A DNA stretch of 64,000 nt, from NCBI RefSeq assembly GCF_001824475.1, contig NZ_MHXN01000023.1, positions 30,173 through 94,172 of the forward strand. Direction: 5' to 3'. Below the pieces are notes generated by a model that worked only from the letters and a program-made list of their open reading frames with translations, was not told the DNA's origin and ran no database searches. Every line of letters begins with the position of its first letter. Position 1 is the stretch's first letter. Both the position numbers and the translations under genes were made by a program. Positions 19,778 through 30,337 of the stretch are shown in pieces. Source of the DNA: Phenylobacterium sp. RIFCSPHIGHO2_01_FULL_69_31 (GTDB lineage Bacteria > Pseudomonadota > Alphaproteobacteria > Caulobacterales > Caulobacteraceae).

Positions 19778-19807
19778 CGAAAACGCCCGGCGGTAAGGCC
19801 GGGCGTT
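19778..19807 (-). terminator. Rho-independent terminator of ctrA
   Basis: Perfect 9-bp stem AACGCCCGG (19782-19790) / CCGGGCGTT (19799-19807) with an 8-base loop. Read on the minus strand it is followed by a T-rich run (TTTTCGTTT), 24 bases beyond the ctrA stop. Confidence 0.85.
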
Positions 19808-19830
19808 CGGTATTCGCGGGTCGAGCCGGA

Positions 19831-20532
19831 TCAGGCGGCGATGGTCGCGCCCATGTCCTGCGGATCGCGCAGCACGTAGCCGCGGCCCCAGACCGTCTCG
19901 ATGTGATGCTTGCCCTCGGCGGCCGCGGCCAGCTTCTTGCGCAGCTTGCAGATGAAGACGTCGATGATCTTCAGCTCGGGCTCGTCCATGCCGCCGTAGA
20001 GGTGGTTCAGGAACATTTCCTTGGTGAGCGTCGTGCCCTTGCGGAGCGAGAGCAGCTCCAGCATCTGGTATTCCTTGCCCGTCAGGTGAACGCGGATGCC
20101 GTTCACTTCCACGGTCTTGGCGTCCAGGTTCACCACGATGTCGCCGGTCTTGATGACCGACTGGGCGTGGCCCTTCGAGCGGCGCACCACCGCGTGGATG
20201 CGGGCCACCAGCTCGTCCTTGTGGAACGGCTTGGTCATGTAGTCGTCGGCGCCGCCCGAGAAGGTCTTCACCTTGGTCTCGATCTCGGCGGTGCCCGACA
20301 GGATCATGATCGGGGTATTGATCTTGCCGACGCGCAGCGTCCGCAGGACGTCCATGCCGCTCATGTCGGGCAGATTCAGGTCGAGGAGGATCAGGTCGTA
20401 GTCGTAGATCTTGCCCAGATCGACGCCTTCCTCGCCCAGGTCCGTCGTATAGACGTTGAAACCTTCCGACTTGAGCATCAATTCGATGCTCTGCGCGGTG
20501 GCGCTGTCGTCCTCGATCAACAATACGCGCAT
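19831..20532 (-). CDS. ctrA: Cell-cycle response regulator CtrA
   Basis: A 233-residue OmpR-type response regulator: receiver domain with acidic pocket EDD at 7-9 and phospho-acceptor Asp51 ([13 protein letters not shown]), Lys in TKPFHKDEL, and a C-terminal winged helix with [19 protein letters not shown]. The sequence is nearly that of the Caulobacter master regulator, which represses replication initiation and activates flagellar, pilus and division genes. The C-terminus ends in Ala-Ala, the known ClpXP degradation signal of CtrA. A strong ribosome site (AGGAGAGG) precedes the ATG. Its promoter is rich in GANTC sites and TTAA half-sites, and it is divergent from the fliI side. Confidence 0.98.
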   Translation of the reverse strand: MRVLLIEDDSATAQSIELMLKSEGFNVYTTDLGEEGVDLGKIYDYDLILLDLNLPDMSGMDVLRTLRVGKINTPIMILSGTAEIETKVKTFSGGADDYMTKPFHKDELVARIHAVVRRSKGHAQSVIKTGDIVVNLDAKTVEVNGIRVHLTGKEYQMLELLSLRKGTTLTKEMFLNHLYGGMDEPELKIIDVFICKLRKKLAAAAEGKHHIETVWGRGYVLRDPQDMGATIAA

Positions 20533-20576
20533 TGGCCTCTCCTGCCGCGTCCCCGCATTCCCCCACGAATTCTGGT

Positions 20577-20726
20577 GAATCCGCGTTATGCCTCGCCGTT
20601 AACCTGCCCTACCGTCCTTTAAGACAGGTTAATGGTCGCTGGTCCCGACCTCCGAATCGTTAATCTGATTTCGGAATCCGACTCAAGCTGAGCCGGCTCC
20701 GTGGCGAGTCTTGGGCGCGTTGAATC
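20577..20726 (-). promoter_or_regulatory. ctrA promoter region: GANTC methylation sites and CtrA half-sites
   Basis: The 285-base gap between ctrA and the next gene holds six GANTC (CcrM-type) sites, at 20577, 20654, 20674, 20680, 20706 and 20722. It also holds TTAA half-sites at 20599 (within GTTAACC) and a pair TTAA-N6-TTAA at 20619-20632; the canonical CtrA box is TTAA-N7-TTAA. In Caulobacter, ctrA P1 is controlled by GANTC methylation and GcrA, and P2 by CtrA itself. The same logic is inferred here; the exact start sites cannot be read. Confidence 0.65.
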
Positions 20727-20817
20727 TTTTGTGATTGGACGTGACGCGCGAAGCGAGGGTGGGAACGCCTTGCGCTACGAGGGGTTCTGACCGGGACAAT
20801 AGAGGCCGGAGATCCCC

Positions 20818-21180
20818 ATGACCGACCATCCCGAAACCCTTGCCCCGTACCGGATGCCGTGGCGGCGCGACCAGATGAAGCAGCTCGGCGCGCTAACCCC
20901 GATGCTTAGGTATGTTCCCAAGAATCCCCTGTTTCTGATCGGCGCCGCCGTCGTCGGCGTGGCCGGCGTCATGGCCTGGCGCAACCGCGAGCGGATCGCC
21001 ACCGCGGCCAGCCCGGTGATCGACGACGCCCGCGCCAAGGGCCAGGCCCTGATCGAAGAGGCCCGGACCAAGGGCGAGGAGCTCATCGAACAGGCCAAGT
21101 CCACCGGCGAAGCCGTGGTCGCCAAGGCGAAGACGCGTCGTCGCGCCGCAGCCGAAACGACCACGCCAGAGCTACACTGA
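20818..21180 (+). CDS. Small single-pass membrane protein of unknown function
   Basis: A 120-residue protein: a basic N-terminus, one hydrophobic helix (FLIGAAVVGVAGVMAW, about residues 40-56), then a charged, Ala/Lys/Glu-rich tail with repeating ARAKGQALIEEA / ARTKGEELIEQA units that looks like an amphipathic helix or coiled coil, ending in a basic patch. The ribosome site GGAG precedes the ATG. It lies between the ctrA promoter and fliI and is co-oriented with fliI-fliJ. I do not recognise a named family. Confidence 0.75.
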   Translation: MTDHPETLAPYRMPWRRDQMKQLGALTPMLRYVPKNPLFLIGAAVVGVAGVMAWRNRERIATAASPVIDDARAKGQALIEEARTKGEELIEQAKSTGEAVVAKAKTRRRAAAETTTPELH

Positions 21181-21245
21181 AGCCTGTTCTTCACACCCCC
21201 TTAAGCCTGAAGAGGCAATGTCCCCAGCGTAGCTGAGGGGCGTGC

Positions 21246-22583
21246 GTGAAGAGCCTGGTGGCCGCGGTCGAGCGGCTTGATCCTCTGACGGTTTCCGGGC
21301 GGGTGGCCGCCGTTAACGGCCTCCTCATCGAGGCCCGTGGCGGCCTGTCCCGCCTGGCCGTCGGCGCGCGCGCCGAAATCGACCGTTTCGCCGAGAAGCC
21401 CGTGGCCGCCGAGGTCGTGGGCTTCCGCGAGAACCGCGCCCTCCTGATGCCGTTCGGCCCCGTCGAGGGCGTCGCGCCCGGCGCCGAGATCCGCATCCAG
21501 CCCCTGGGCTCGGCCGTGCGCCCCACCAAGGCGTGGCTGGGCCGCATCGTCGACGCCTTCGGCGAACCGATCGACGGCAAGGGGCCGCTGCCGCAGGGCA
21601 TCGCCGCCTATCCGCTCCGCGCCTCGCCCCCCTCGGCCCACGCCCGCGCCCGCGTCGGCGAGCGGCTGGACCTGGGCGTGCGGGCCATGAACGTCTTCAC
21701 CACCTGCTGCCGCGGCCAACGCCTTGGCGTCTTCGCCGGGTCGGGCGTGGGCAAGTCGGTGCTGCTCTCCATGCTGGCCAAGAACGCCGACTGCGACGCG
21801 GTCGTGGTGGGCCTGATCGGCGAGCGGGGCCGCGAGGTCCGCGAGTTCATCGAGGAGACGCTCGGCGAGGAGGGCCTGCGCCGCGCCATCGTCGTGGTCG
21901 CCACCTCCGACGAACCGGCTCTGAAGCGGCGCCAAGCCGCCTACATGACGATGGCCATCGCCGAGTTCCTGCGCGACCAGGACATGGAAGTCCTCTGCCT
22001 GATGGACTCGGTGACCCGCTTCGCCATGGCCCAGCGCGAAATCGGCCTGGCCGCCGGCGAGCCGCCGACGACCAAGGGCTACACCCCCACCGTCTTTACC
22101 GAGCTGCCGAAGCTACTGGAGCGGGCCGGCCCCGGCCCCATCCGCCCCGACGGCACCAAGGCCGGCCCCATCACCGGCCTCTTCACCGTCCTGGTGGACG
22201 GCGACGACCATAACGAGCCCATCGCCGACGCCGTCCGCGGTATTCTCGACGGCCACATCGTCATGGAGCGGGCCATCGCCGAGCGCGGCCGCTTCCCGGC
22301 GATCAACGTCCTGAAGTCCATCAGCCGCACCATGCCCGGCTGCCAGACGCCCGAGGAGCGGCTCGTCGTCAGACAGGCCCGCGAAGCGCTGTCTGCGTAT
22401 TCGAATATGGAAGAGCTGATCCGCATCGGCGCCTATCGCGCCGGCGCCGATCCGCTGATCGATCGGGCCATCGCCCTCAATCCGGCGGTCGAAGGGTTCC
22501 TCTCGCAGGATCCCAACGACGCCACCGGCCTCGAAGAGTCCTTCGCCGGCCTTGCCGATATCCTGAACGGAGCCGCCGCGTGA
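21246..22583 (+). CDS. fliI: Flagellum-specific ATP synthase FliI
   Basis: A 445-residue ATPase of the flagellar type III export apparatus, homologous to the F1 beta subunit. Walker A GSGVGKS near residue 165-171, the family motif [14 protein letters not shown], and Walker [12 protein letters not shown] near residue 250 are intact. The start is GTG, with GAGGGG at 21235-21240 five bases upstream. It overlaps fliJ by 4 bases, indicating translational coupling. It energises or regulates export of rod, hook and filament subunits together with FliH and FliJ. Confidence 0.97.
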   Translation: MKSLVAAVERLDPLTVSGRVAAVNGLLIEARGGLSRLAVGARAEIDRFAEKPVAAEVVGFRENRALLMPFGPVEGVAPGAEIRIQPLGSAVRPTKAWLGRIVDAFGEPIDGKGPLPQGIAAYPLRASPPSAHARARVGERLDLGVRAMNVFTTCCRGQRLGVFAGSGVGKSVLLSMLAKNADCDAVVVGLIGERGREVREFIEETLGEEGLRRAIVVVATSDEPALKRRQAAYMTMAIAEFLRDQDMEVLCLMDSVTRFAMAQREIGLAAGEPPTTKGYTPTVFTELPKLLERAGPGPIRPDGTKAGPITGLFTVLVDGDDHNEPIADAVRGILDGHIVMERAIAERGRFPAINVLKSISRTMPGCQTPEERLVVRQAREALSAYSNMEELIRIGAYRAGADPLIDRAIALNPAVEGFLSQDPNDATGLEESFAGLADILNGAAA

Positions 22584-22987
22584 GTTGGGCAGAGTCGCTG
22601 ATCAAGCTCTCCACCTATGAGGCGGAGGTCCTGCAGAAGCGCCTCGCCGAGATCGTGGATCGCCGCGTCGCCGTCGAGCTGCGGCTGGCGATGCTGGAGG
22701 CGGAGGGCGAGGCGGAGGCCATGTTCTCGGCCCAGGAGGCCACCGCCGGCATCTACCGCGCGGGCTTCTTCGAAGGCCTCAAGCTCCGCAAGGCCAAGAT
22801 CCAGTCCGAGATCGACGTCATCCTGATCGAGGAGCAGGGCGCCCGCGACGCGCTCTCCGAAGCCTTCGAGACCCAGAAGAAGTACGAGCACATCGCCGAG
22901 AACCTCAAGCTGGAGGCGCGCAAGGCGCAGGGCCGGCTGGATTCCGCGGCGCTGGACGAACTGGGCCTCCGCAAGAAGGCCGGCTAG
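22580..22987 (+). CDS. fliJ: Flagellar export chaperone FliJ
   Basis: A 135-residue highly charged, almost wholly helical protein (long coiled coil). Sequence alone is weakly conserved; the call rests on size, coiled-coil character and the GTGA overlap with fliI, the usual fliI-fliJ operon arrangement. FliJ is the stalk-like subunit that fits into the FliI hexamer and helps couple ATP hydrolysis to export. GTG start. Confidence 0.88.
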   Translation: MSWAESLIKLSTYEAEVLQKRLAEIVDRRVAVELRLAMLEAEGEAEAMFSAQEATAGIYRAGFFEGLKLRKAKIQSEIDVILIEEQGARDALSEAFETQKKYEHIAENLKLEARKAQGRLDSAALDELGLRKKAG

Positions 22988-23067
22988 GCCGCTCGCCCCC
23001 CGGGCCGCGGTGACGGCGCCGGCGAATCCCGATCCGTTGCGGGACTGAGCCCACAGGCGAGGTTTCG

Positions 23068-24216
23068 ATGAGATACGGCGTGAAGGCCGCGGTGCTGGCG
23101 GCTGTCCTCATGGCGAACAGCGCTCAGGCGGCCGAGCGGCCCAGCGCGCGCGACCTCGGCGTCGCGCCCGGCGTGTTCGCCCCCGGCCCGGCCAACGCCA
23201 TCACCGATGTCGCCGGGGTCAAGGTCGGCCAGGTCACCCGCATCGAAGGCGCCGATGTCCGCACGGGCGTCACCGCCATCCTCCCGCACGGCGGAAACCT
23301 GTTCCAGGACAAGGTCCCGGCCGGCGTCGCGGTGGCCAACGGCTTCGGCAAGCTCACGGGCACGACCCAGATCCTGGAGCTGGGCGAGATCGAGACGCCC
23401 ATCGTGCTCACCAACACCCTGTCGGTCTGGCGCGCGGCCGACGCCCTGGTGACCTGGACCCTGGGCCAGCCGGGCAACGAGCAGGTGCGGTCGGTCAATG
23501 TGGTGGTCGGCGAGACGAACGACGGCTACCTCAACAACATCCGCAAGCGCGCCATCACCGCCGAGGACGTGCTGGAAGCCCTGCGCAGCGCCAAGCCTGG
23601 GCCGGTGGAGCAGGGCGCGGTGGGCGCCGGGACCGGAACGATGGCCTTCGACTGGAAGGGCGGCGTCGGCTCCAGCTCACGGGTGCTGCCCGCGGCGCTT
23701 GGCGGCTACACCGTGGGCGTGCTGGTCCAGTCCAACTACGGCGGAACGCTGGCGGTGGACGGCGATCCCGTCGGCCGGCGGTCGGGCCGCTACTACCTGC
23801 ACGAACACGCCCCGGCGCCGGGGGGCGCCCCGCCGTCCGTGGCCGACGGGTCGATCATGATCGTGATCGCCACGGACGCGCCGCTCAGCGACCGCAACCT
23901 CGAGCGCCTGGCCAAGCGCAGCTTTGCGGGCCTGGCCCGCACCGGGTCGGCCTTCACCAACGGATCGGGCGACTACGCCATCGCCTTCTCGACGGCGGAC
24001 CAGGTGCGGCGCACCCCGGCCCGGCGGCGGGCGACCTCGACGACGGCGGACATTCCGAACGACCAGCTCTCGCCGCTCTTCGTGGCCGTGGCCGACGCGA
24101 CGGAGGAAGCGATCTACAACTCGTTGCTGAAGGCCCGCACCATCGAAAGCCGCGACCTGGACGGCAAGCCCGTGCGGGGCGAAGCGCTGGACCCGGGGCC
24201 GATCCGTCGGCGCTAG
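23068..24216 (+). CDS. P1-family (DmpA/BapA-like) self-processing aminopeptidase, secreted
   Basis: A 382-residue protein with a cleavable signal peptide (ending SAQA). It carries the N-terminal-nucleophile hydrolase features of family S58: GVGSSSRVLP, GVLVQSNYGG and the presumed autocleavage site DGSIMIVIATDAPL, where Ser262 would become the N-terminal nucleophile of the beta chain. Family members cleave D-amino-acyl or beta-amino-acyl N-termini. The signal peptide indicates a periplasmic location. Autoprocessing is inferred from the motif. Confidence 0.88.
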   Translation: MRYGVKAAVLAAVLMANSAQAAERPSARDLGVAPGVFAPGPANAITDVAGVKVGQVTRIEGADVRTGVTAILPHGGNLFQDKVPAGVAVANGFGKLTGTTQILELGEIETPIVLTNTLSVWRAADALVTWTLGQPGNEQVRSVNVVVGETNDGYLNNIRKRAITAEDVLEALRSAKPGPVEQGAVGAGTGTMAFDWKGGVGSSSRVLPAALGGYTVGVLVQSNYGGTLAVDGDPVGRRSGRYYLHEHAPAPGGAPPSVADGSIMIVIATDAPLSDRNLERLAKRSFAGLARTGSAFTNGSGDYAIAFSTADQVRRTPARRRATSTTADIPNDQLSPLFVAVADATEEAIYNSLLKARTIESRDLDGKPVRGEALDPGPIRRR

Positions 24217-24264
24217 AGCGCAATCCGCCGAAGTGGAAGCCAGTTCGGCGAAGAGATTGCGCTC
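24216..24264. repeat. REP-like imperfect palindrome
   Basis: Two nested perfect arms: GAGCGCAATC (24216-24225) with GATTGCGCTC (24255-24264), and CGCCGAA (24226-24232) with TTCGGCG (24244-24250); an 11-base loop and a 4-base bulge separate them. It begins at the last base of the P1 peptidase stop codon and has no downstream T-run. The shape resembles dispersed palindromic units common in alphaproteobacterial intergenic DNA; copy number cannot be checked here. Confidence 0.65.
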
Positions 24265-24283
24265 AAATCAAATAGATAGCGGC

Positions 24284-24643
24284 CTATTTCCCCTGGCGGG
24301 CGCGTTCGGCTTCCACGTCCTGGCGCAGGACGTGGAGGTCTTCGCTGATCTTGAAGATCGTCACGTAGAACTCGCAGAACGCCCGCCACAGCAGCACGGC
24401 GATGAACACGCCGAGCATGCCCACGCCCAGGACGCCGACGGCTAGCAGGATCCCCCAGCCGCCCTCGCGGATCGCCACGCCCACCGAGGCGCCCAGCACC
24501 CCGAACGCCATCACGCCGATGATGCCCAGGCCCGCCCAGTAGACCAGGTGGACGACATTGCCTGTGATCAGGCGCTCGAAAGTCAGCAGGTCCCAGAGAA
24601 ATTGGCCGTTCGTGCTCTGGGGTCGCTGGAGGGGTCGGCGCAT
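24284..24643 (-). CDS. DUF4282-like small membrane protein
   Basis: About 119 residues from ATG 24643; an in-frame TTG lies at 24661. A short N-terminal domain FLWDLLTFERLITGNVV is followed by two hydrophobic helices (about residues 34-55 and 65-88) and a C-terminal charged helix with FKISEDLHVLRQDVE, the layout of DUF4282 proteins. Function unknown. It is downstream of flhA on the same strand, with a 83-base gap, and could be read through from the flagellar cluster. Confidence 0.72.
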   Translation of the reverse strand: MRRPLQRPQSTNGQFLWDLLTFERLITGNVVHLVYWAGLGIIGVMAFGVLGASVGVAIREGGWGILLAVGVLGVGMLGVFIAVLLWRAFCEFYVTIFKISEDLHVLRQDVEAERARQGK

Positions 24644-24726
24644 CCGAAATCCGAGACTCAAAAACCGGGCGAGGCGCCGGTCAGGCCCGAACCGCTATCA
24701 GCCGAACGGGCGGGCTGCAACGTCGG

Positions 24727-26820
24727 TCAGATCGACCCGACCGTCTTCAGGCGGGCGCGGGGGTGGATTTCGTTCTGGCTCATCACGGGCGTCTGGCCGC
24801 GGAACCGCTCGATGATCGACCGGACATAGGGGCGGACGGTGGGGCTGGTCAGCAGCACGGGGCTGTCGCCGGCCAGGGCCGCGCGCTCGAAGGTCTCGCG
24901 CACGCCGCGGATGAACTCCTGGAGCCGCGAGGGGGCGAGCGCCAGCTGCTTCTCGTCGCCCGTCCCCACGAGGGCGTCGGCGAAGGCGTTCTCCCAGTCC
25001 GCCGACAGGGTCACGATCGGCAGGGCGCCGTCGTCGCCGCGGTAGGCGTAGCAGAGCTGGCGGGCCAGGCGACCACGGACCTGCTCGACCAGCAGGGTGA
25101 TGGAGCTGGTGTGCGGCGCGGCCTCGCCGATGCCTTCCAGAATGGCGCCCAGGTCGCGGATCGAGATGCGCTCGCGCAGCAGCGACTGCAGCACGCGTTG
25201 GACAGTGGTGGCGGTGACCACGCTGGGGATCAGATCGTCGGCCAGCTTCTTCTGCTCGGCCGGCAGGTCCTTGATCAGCTTCTGGACCTCGGCGTAGGTC
25301 AGCAGGTCCGGCATGTTCTCCTTCAGCACCTCGGTCAGGTGCGTGGTGAGAACCGTGGCCGGGTCGACGATCGTATAGCCGCGGAATGTGGCCTCCTCGC
25401 GCAGGCCGTCGTCGATCCAGGTGGCGGGCAGGCCGAACGCCGGCTCCTTCATGTGCTCGCCGGGCAGCTCCACCTGGGCCCCGCGCGGATCCATGGCCAT
25501 GAGCTGGCCGATGCGCACCTCGCCCGCGCCGGCTTCCATCTCCTTGATCCTGAGGCAGTAGCCCTGCGAAGGCAGGCGCATGTTGTCCAGGATGCGGACG
25601 CTGGGCATCACGAAGCCGAAGTCGGTGGCCAGGGTGCGGCGCAGGGCCTTGATCTGGTCGGTGAGCCGGCGGCCCTCCAGGTCGTTGATCAGCGGCAGCA
25701 GGCCGTAGCCCAGCTCGATCTTGATCTCGTCGATGGCGAGCGTCTGCGCGATCGGCTCATCCTCGGCCTCGGCCGGCGCGGGGGCGATGTCCACCACCTC
25801 GGTCTCGGGCGGGGCGTGGGACCGCCGCCAGGCGAGGACGCCCGCGCCCACCGAGAGCAAGGCGAACGGGATGATCGGCATGCCGGGGATGATGGCCAGG
25901 GCGCCCGCGGCGGCCGAGACCATCCCCAGGCTCACCGGATTGGTGGCCAGCTGGGTGACCAGGGCCTTGTCGGCCGAGCCCTCGACGCCCGCCTTCGACA
26001 CCAGGAAGCCGGCGGCGATCGAGATGATCAGGGCCGGGATCTGGCTCACCAGGCCGTCGCCGACCGACATGATGGTGTAGGTGGAGAAGGCCTCGCCGAT
26101 CGGCACCTTGTGCTGCAGCACGCCGATCAGGATGCCGCCGATGATGTTGATGGCCAGGATGATCAGGCCGGCGATGGCGTCGCCGCGGACGAACTTCGAG
26201 GCGCCGTCCATGGCGCCGAAGAAGGTGCTCTCCTGCTCCAGCTCCTTGCGGCGCTTCTTGGCGTCGTCCTGGTCGATCAGGCCGCTCGACAGGTCGGCGT
26301 CGATGGCCATCTGCTTGCCGGGCATGGAGTCCAGGGTGAAGCGGGCCGCCACTTCGGCGATCCGGCCCGAGCCCTTGGTGATCACGACGAAGTTCACGAC
26401 CACCAGGATCGCGAAGACGATCACCCCGATGATGAAGTTGCCGCCCATCATCAGCCGGCCGAACGTCTCGATGACGTGGCCGGCCCCATGCGCGCCCTCG
26501 TGACCGTGGCTGAGGATCAGGCGGGTCGTCGTGATGTTCAGCGCCAACCGATAGAGCGTCGCCACCAGCAGGACGGTGGGGAAGGCGGTGAAGTCCAGGA
26601 TCCGCTTCATCAGGAGCGCGGTCATCAGGATCAGGATCGACATGGCGATCGAGATCGAGAGGAAGACGTCCAGCAGGAACGCCGGGATCGGCAGGATCAT
26701 CAGGACGACGACCCCGATGACGCCCAGCGCCATGGCCACTTCGCCACGCATCACCCAGCCCATCATCTCCTTGCCGGAGGGGGCGCTGGTCATGCGGGAG
26801 GAGAAGCCGGTGTCGGCCAT
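24727..26820 (-). CDS. flhA: Flagellar biosynthesis protein FlhA
   Basis: A 697-residue inner-membrane component of the flagellar type III export gate. The N-terminal half has about eight transmembrane segments, with the FHIPEP-family signature region PTVLLVATLYRLALNITTTRLIL near residue 75 and GKQMAIDADLSSGLIDQDDAKKRR in the cytoplasmic loop. The C-terminal half is the soluble nonameric ring domain that docks chaperone-substrate complexes. Last gene of the fliF-fliG-fliH-fliN-flbD-flhA series; a GTTAAC at 26890-26895 in the short gap before it could be a regulator half-site. Confidence 0.97.
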   Translation of the reverse strand: MADTGFSSRMTSAPSGKEMMGWVMRGEVAMALGVIGVVVLMILPIPAFLLDVFLSISIAMSILILMTALLMKRILDFTAFPTVLLVATLYRLALNITTTRLILSHGHEGAHGAGHVIETFGRLMMGGNFIIGVIVFAILVVVNFVVITKGSGRIAEVAARFTLDSMPGKQMAIDADLSSGLIDQDDAKKRRKELEQESTFFGAMDGASKFVRGDAIAGLIILAINIIGGILIGVLQHKVPIGEAFSTYTIMSVGDGLVSQIPALIISIAAGFLVSKAGVEGSADKALVTQLATNPVSLGMVSAAAGALAIIPGMPIIPFALLSVGAGVLAWRRSHAPPETEVVDIAPAPAEAEDEPIAQTLAIDEIKIELGYGLLPLINDLEGRRLTDQIKALRRTLATDFGFVMPSVRILDNMRLPSQGYCLRIKEMEAGAGEVRIGQLMAMDPRGAQVELPGEHMKEPAFGLPATWIDDGLREEATFRGYTIVDPATVLTTHLTEVLKENMPDLLTYAEVQKLIKDLPAEQKKLADDLIPSVVTATTVQRVLQSLLRERISIRDLGAILEGIGEAAPHTSSITLLVEQVRGRLARQLCYAYRGDDGALPIVTLSADWENAFADALVGTGDEKQLALAPSRLQEFIRGVRETFERAALAGDSPVLLTSPTVRPYVRSIIERFRGQTPVMSQNEIHPRARLKTVGSI

Positions 26821-26916
26821 CAGCCGTGATGCTCCAAGAGGCGGTCGTCGACCCTGAAGACGTTATCCGCGCCAGCGGGCGCCGATATGGTTAACGAAGA
26901 TGACCGCCGGGCCTTT

Positions 26917-28284
<1,368 letters not shown>

Positions 28285-28309
28285 ATCCCTACTCCTTCAA
28301 ACGCCGGTC

Positions 28310-28651
28310 TCAGACCTGGGCGTCGCCGTCCTTGATGATTTCCGTCATGGTCACGCCCAGCCGCTCGTCGACGATCACGACTTCGCCGCGGGCCACCAGG
28401 CGGTTGTTCACATAGATGTCGATCGCCTCGCCGACCTTGCGGTCCAGCTCCAGCACCGAGCCCTGGGAGAGCTGCAGCAGCTGGGCCACCGACATGGACG
28501 AGCGGCCGAGCACGGCCGAGATCGCCACGGGCACGTCGAACACCGGCGCTAGGTCTCCGGCGGTGCGTTCCTCGCCGAGCAGGTTCGCCAGCACGTTGTC
28601 GGCGTCGGCCTCCGGGGCGAATTCGTCGAGTTTCAGGTCGTCTTCGGCCAT
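28310..28651 (-). CDS. fliN: Flagellar motor switch protein FliN
   Basis: A 113-residue protein whose C-terminal two-thirds is the SpoA/FliMN domain: VPVAISAVLGRSSMSVAQLLQLSQGSVLELDR followed by the hallmark YVNNRLVARGEVVIVDERLGVTMTEI. It forms the lower C-ring of the switch with FliM and also binds FliH during export. The acidic N-terminal extension is typical. It sits 4 bases after fliH and 25 bases before flbD. Confidence 0.95.
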   Translation of the reverse strand: MAEDDLKLDEFAPEADADNVLANLLGEERTAGDLAPVFDVPVAISAVLGRSSMSVAQLLQLSQGSVLELDRKVGEAIDIYVNNRLVARGEVVIVDERLGVTMTEIIKDGDAQV

Positions 28652-28655
28652 GGGT

Positions 28656-29303
28656 CTAGCTTTCGCTGCCGGGGATCAGGGGTTCGGCGTGCAGCCCTTC
28701 GGCGGCGAGCGCCGCTTCTAGGGCCAGGGTCACTCGGCCGGCGGCCTGGGCGGGATCGAAGGCCGCCTGGCCGTCGCCGAAGTCGAGGGTGAAGGCATGA
28801 CGTCCGAAGGCGCCGTCCGGCTTGACCACCACGGCGCCCTCGAAGCCGAGGCCGCGGGCGGTCTCTTCCAGCAGGCCCTGGAGGTTCTCCGCCAGCGCCG
28901 GATCGGCCGACACCACCAGCCGGGGCTGCGCGTCGATCTCGCGGGCCAGGGTCTCAAGAGCCGCCAGAACGGGCGCCTGGGGGAATTTCTCGAGCGCGGA
29001 GTCGGCGATGGCGCGGGCGCAGGCCAGCGCCAGGGCCGCCGAGCCCTGTCGGTGTTCGTGCGCCACCTCGGCCAGCCGGGGCAGAGCCTGGGCGCAGGCC
29101 GCGGCGATCTGGCCGAGCGCGGCCGCCTGCTGGGCGGCGATGCTGGCCATGGCCGCCCGCTCGCCGTCGGCGCGGGCCGCGGCGCGGATCTGCTCGACCT
29201 CCTCGATCGGGAACAGCCGCTTCGGCCGCGGCGCGGCATAGGCGACCCCGCCCTTGGCGTCGAACTCGGTGTCGAAACTGAATTTCTGGAGCGCTTCGGA
29301 CAT
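28656..29303 (-). CDS. fliH: Flagellar assembly protein FliH (FlbE)
   Basis: A 215-residue Ala/Glu-rich protein with a long helical central segment and a C-terminal domain containing RLVVSADPALAENLQGLLEE, as expected for FliH, the negative regulator/stator of the FliI ATPase. In Caulobacter this position between fliG and fliN is occupied by flbE. Sequence conservation in this family is low, so position carries much of the weight. Its start overlaps the fliG stop by 1 base. Confidence 0.88.
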   Translation of the reverse strand: MSEALQKFSFDTEFDAKGGVAYAAPRPKRLFPIEEVEQIRAAARADGERAAMASIAAQQAAALGQIAAACAQALPRLAEVAHEHRQGSAALALACARAIADSALEKFPQAPVLAALETLAREIDAQPRLVVSADPALAENLQGLLEETARGLGFEGAVVVKPDGAFGRHAFTLDFGDGQAAFDPAQAAGRVTLALEAALAAEGLHAEPLIPGSES

Positions 29304-30337
29304 CAGTAGATCAGCTCATCGTCGCTGCCCGAGCCGGCCAGCATGATCTCGCCCTTGTTGGCGAGGTCCTTGGCGACCTGGACGATGGCCATCTGGGCCT
29401 GGTCGACGTCGCGCAGGCGCACGGGGCCCATGCTTTCCATGTCTTCGCGCATGATCTTGGCGGCGCGTTCCGACATGTTGGAGAAGAACATCTCGCGCAG
29501 GCTGTCCGAGGCGCCCTTCATGCCGAGCGCCAGCTGGTCCTTCTCGACGCTGCGGAGCAGGGTCTGCACGCCGCCCGGGTCCAGCTTGGACAGGTCCTCG
29601 AACACGAACATCAGGGCCCGGATGCGCTCGGCCGCCTCGCGGTTGCGCTCTTCCAGGGCGGTGATGAAGCGGGTCTCGGTCTGGCGGTCGAAGGCGTTGA
29701 AGATGTCGGCCATCATCTCGTGGCTGTCGCGCTTCGACGTGCGCGCCAGGTTCGACATGAACTCGTTGCGCAGCGTCTGCTCGATCTTGTCCAGGATCTC
29801 GCGCTGCACCGGTTCCATCCGCAGCATGCGCATCACGCATTCCAGGGCGAAGTCCTCGGGCAGCGAGGCCAGGACCCGGGCGGCGTGCTCGGATTTGATC
29901 TTCGACAGCACCACCGCGACGGTCTGCGGGTATTCGTTCTTCAGGTAGTTCGCGAGCACGGCCTCGTTCACGTTGCCGAGCTTGTCCCACATGGTCCGGC
30001 CGGCCGGACCGCGGATCTCCTCCATCAGCGCGTCGACCTTGTCGGGCGGCATGATGGAAGCCAGCAGCTTCTGGGTCTGTTCGAACGAGCCCATGATCGC
30101 GCCCGTGCCGGCGGCGCCGGACACGAACTCGACCAGCAGGTCCTCGACCACGCTGGCGGTGACGTTCCCGAGGCTGGCCATCGCCTGGGAGATCTCCTTG
30201 ATCTCCTCCTCGTCCAGCGCCTGCCACACCTGGGCGTGCTCTTCGCCCAGCGCCAGCAGGATGACGGCGCACTTCTCCGCCCCGTTCAGACGGGAGGGGT
30301 CGACGATGCTCTTCGAATTGGTGCGTGCGACGGCCAT
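29303..30337 (-). CDS. fliG: Flagellar motor switch protein FliG
   Basis: A 344-residue switch protein that links the MS ring (FliF) to FliM/FliN and bears the torque-generating C-terminal domain. Recognisable segments are [21 protein letters not shown] near residue 20, the middle [26 protein letters not shown], and the C-terminal charged face [20 protein letters not shown] and [10 protein letters not shown]. Length is typical. The start overlaps the fliF stop by 1 base, showing tight operon coupling. Confidence 0.97.
   Translation of the reverse strand: MAVARTNSKSIVDPSRLNGAEKCAVILLALGEEHAQVWQALDEEEIKEISQAMASLGNVTASVVEDLLVEFVSGAAGTGAIMGSFEQTQKLLASIMPPDKVDALMEEIRGPAGRTMWDKLGNVNEAVLANYLKNEYPQTVAVVLSKIKSEHAARVLASLPEDFALECVMRMLRMEPVQREILDKIEQTLRNEFMSNLARTSKRDSHEMMADIFNAFDRQTETRFITALEERNREAAERIRALMFVFEDLSKLDPGGVQTLLRSVEKDQLALGMKGASDSLREMFFSNMSERAAKIMREDMESMGPVRLRDVDQAQMAIVQVAKDLANKGEIMLAGSGSDDELIY

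Noticed and set aside
17327..20566. A very long open frame (over 1000 codons) on the minus strand spanning the M28 peptidase and ctrA
   Set aside because: It is out of frame with two well-supported genes, is Arg/Gly/Pro-rich without domain motifs, and is a typical artefact of GC-rich codon bias.
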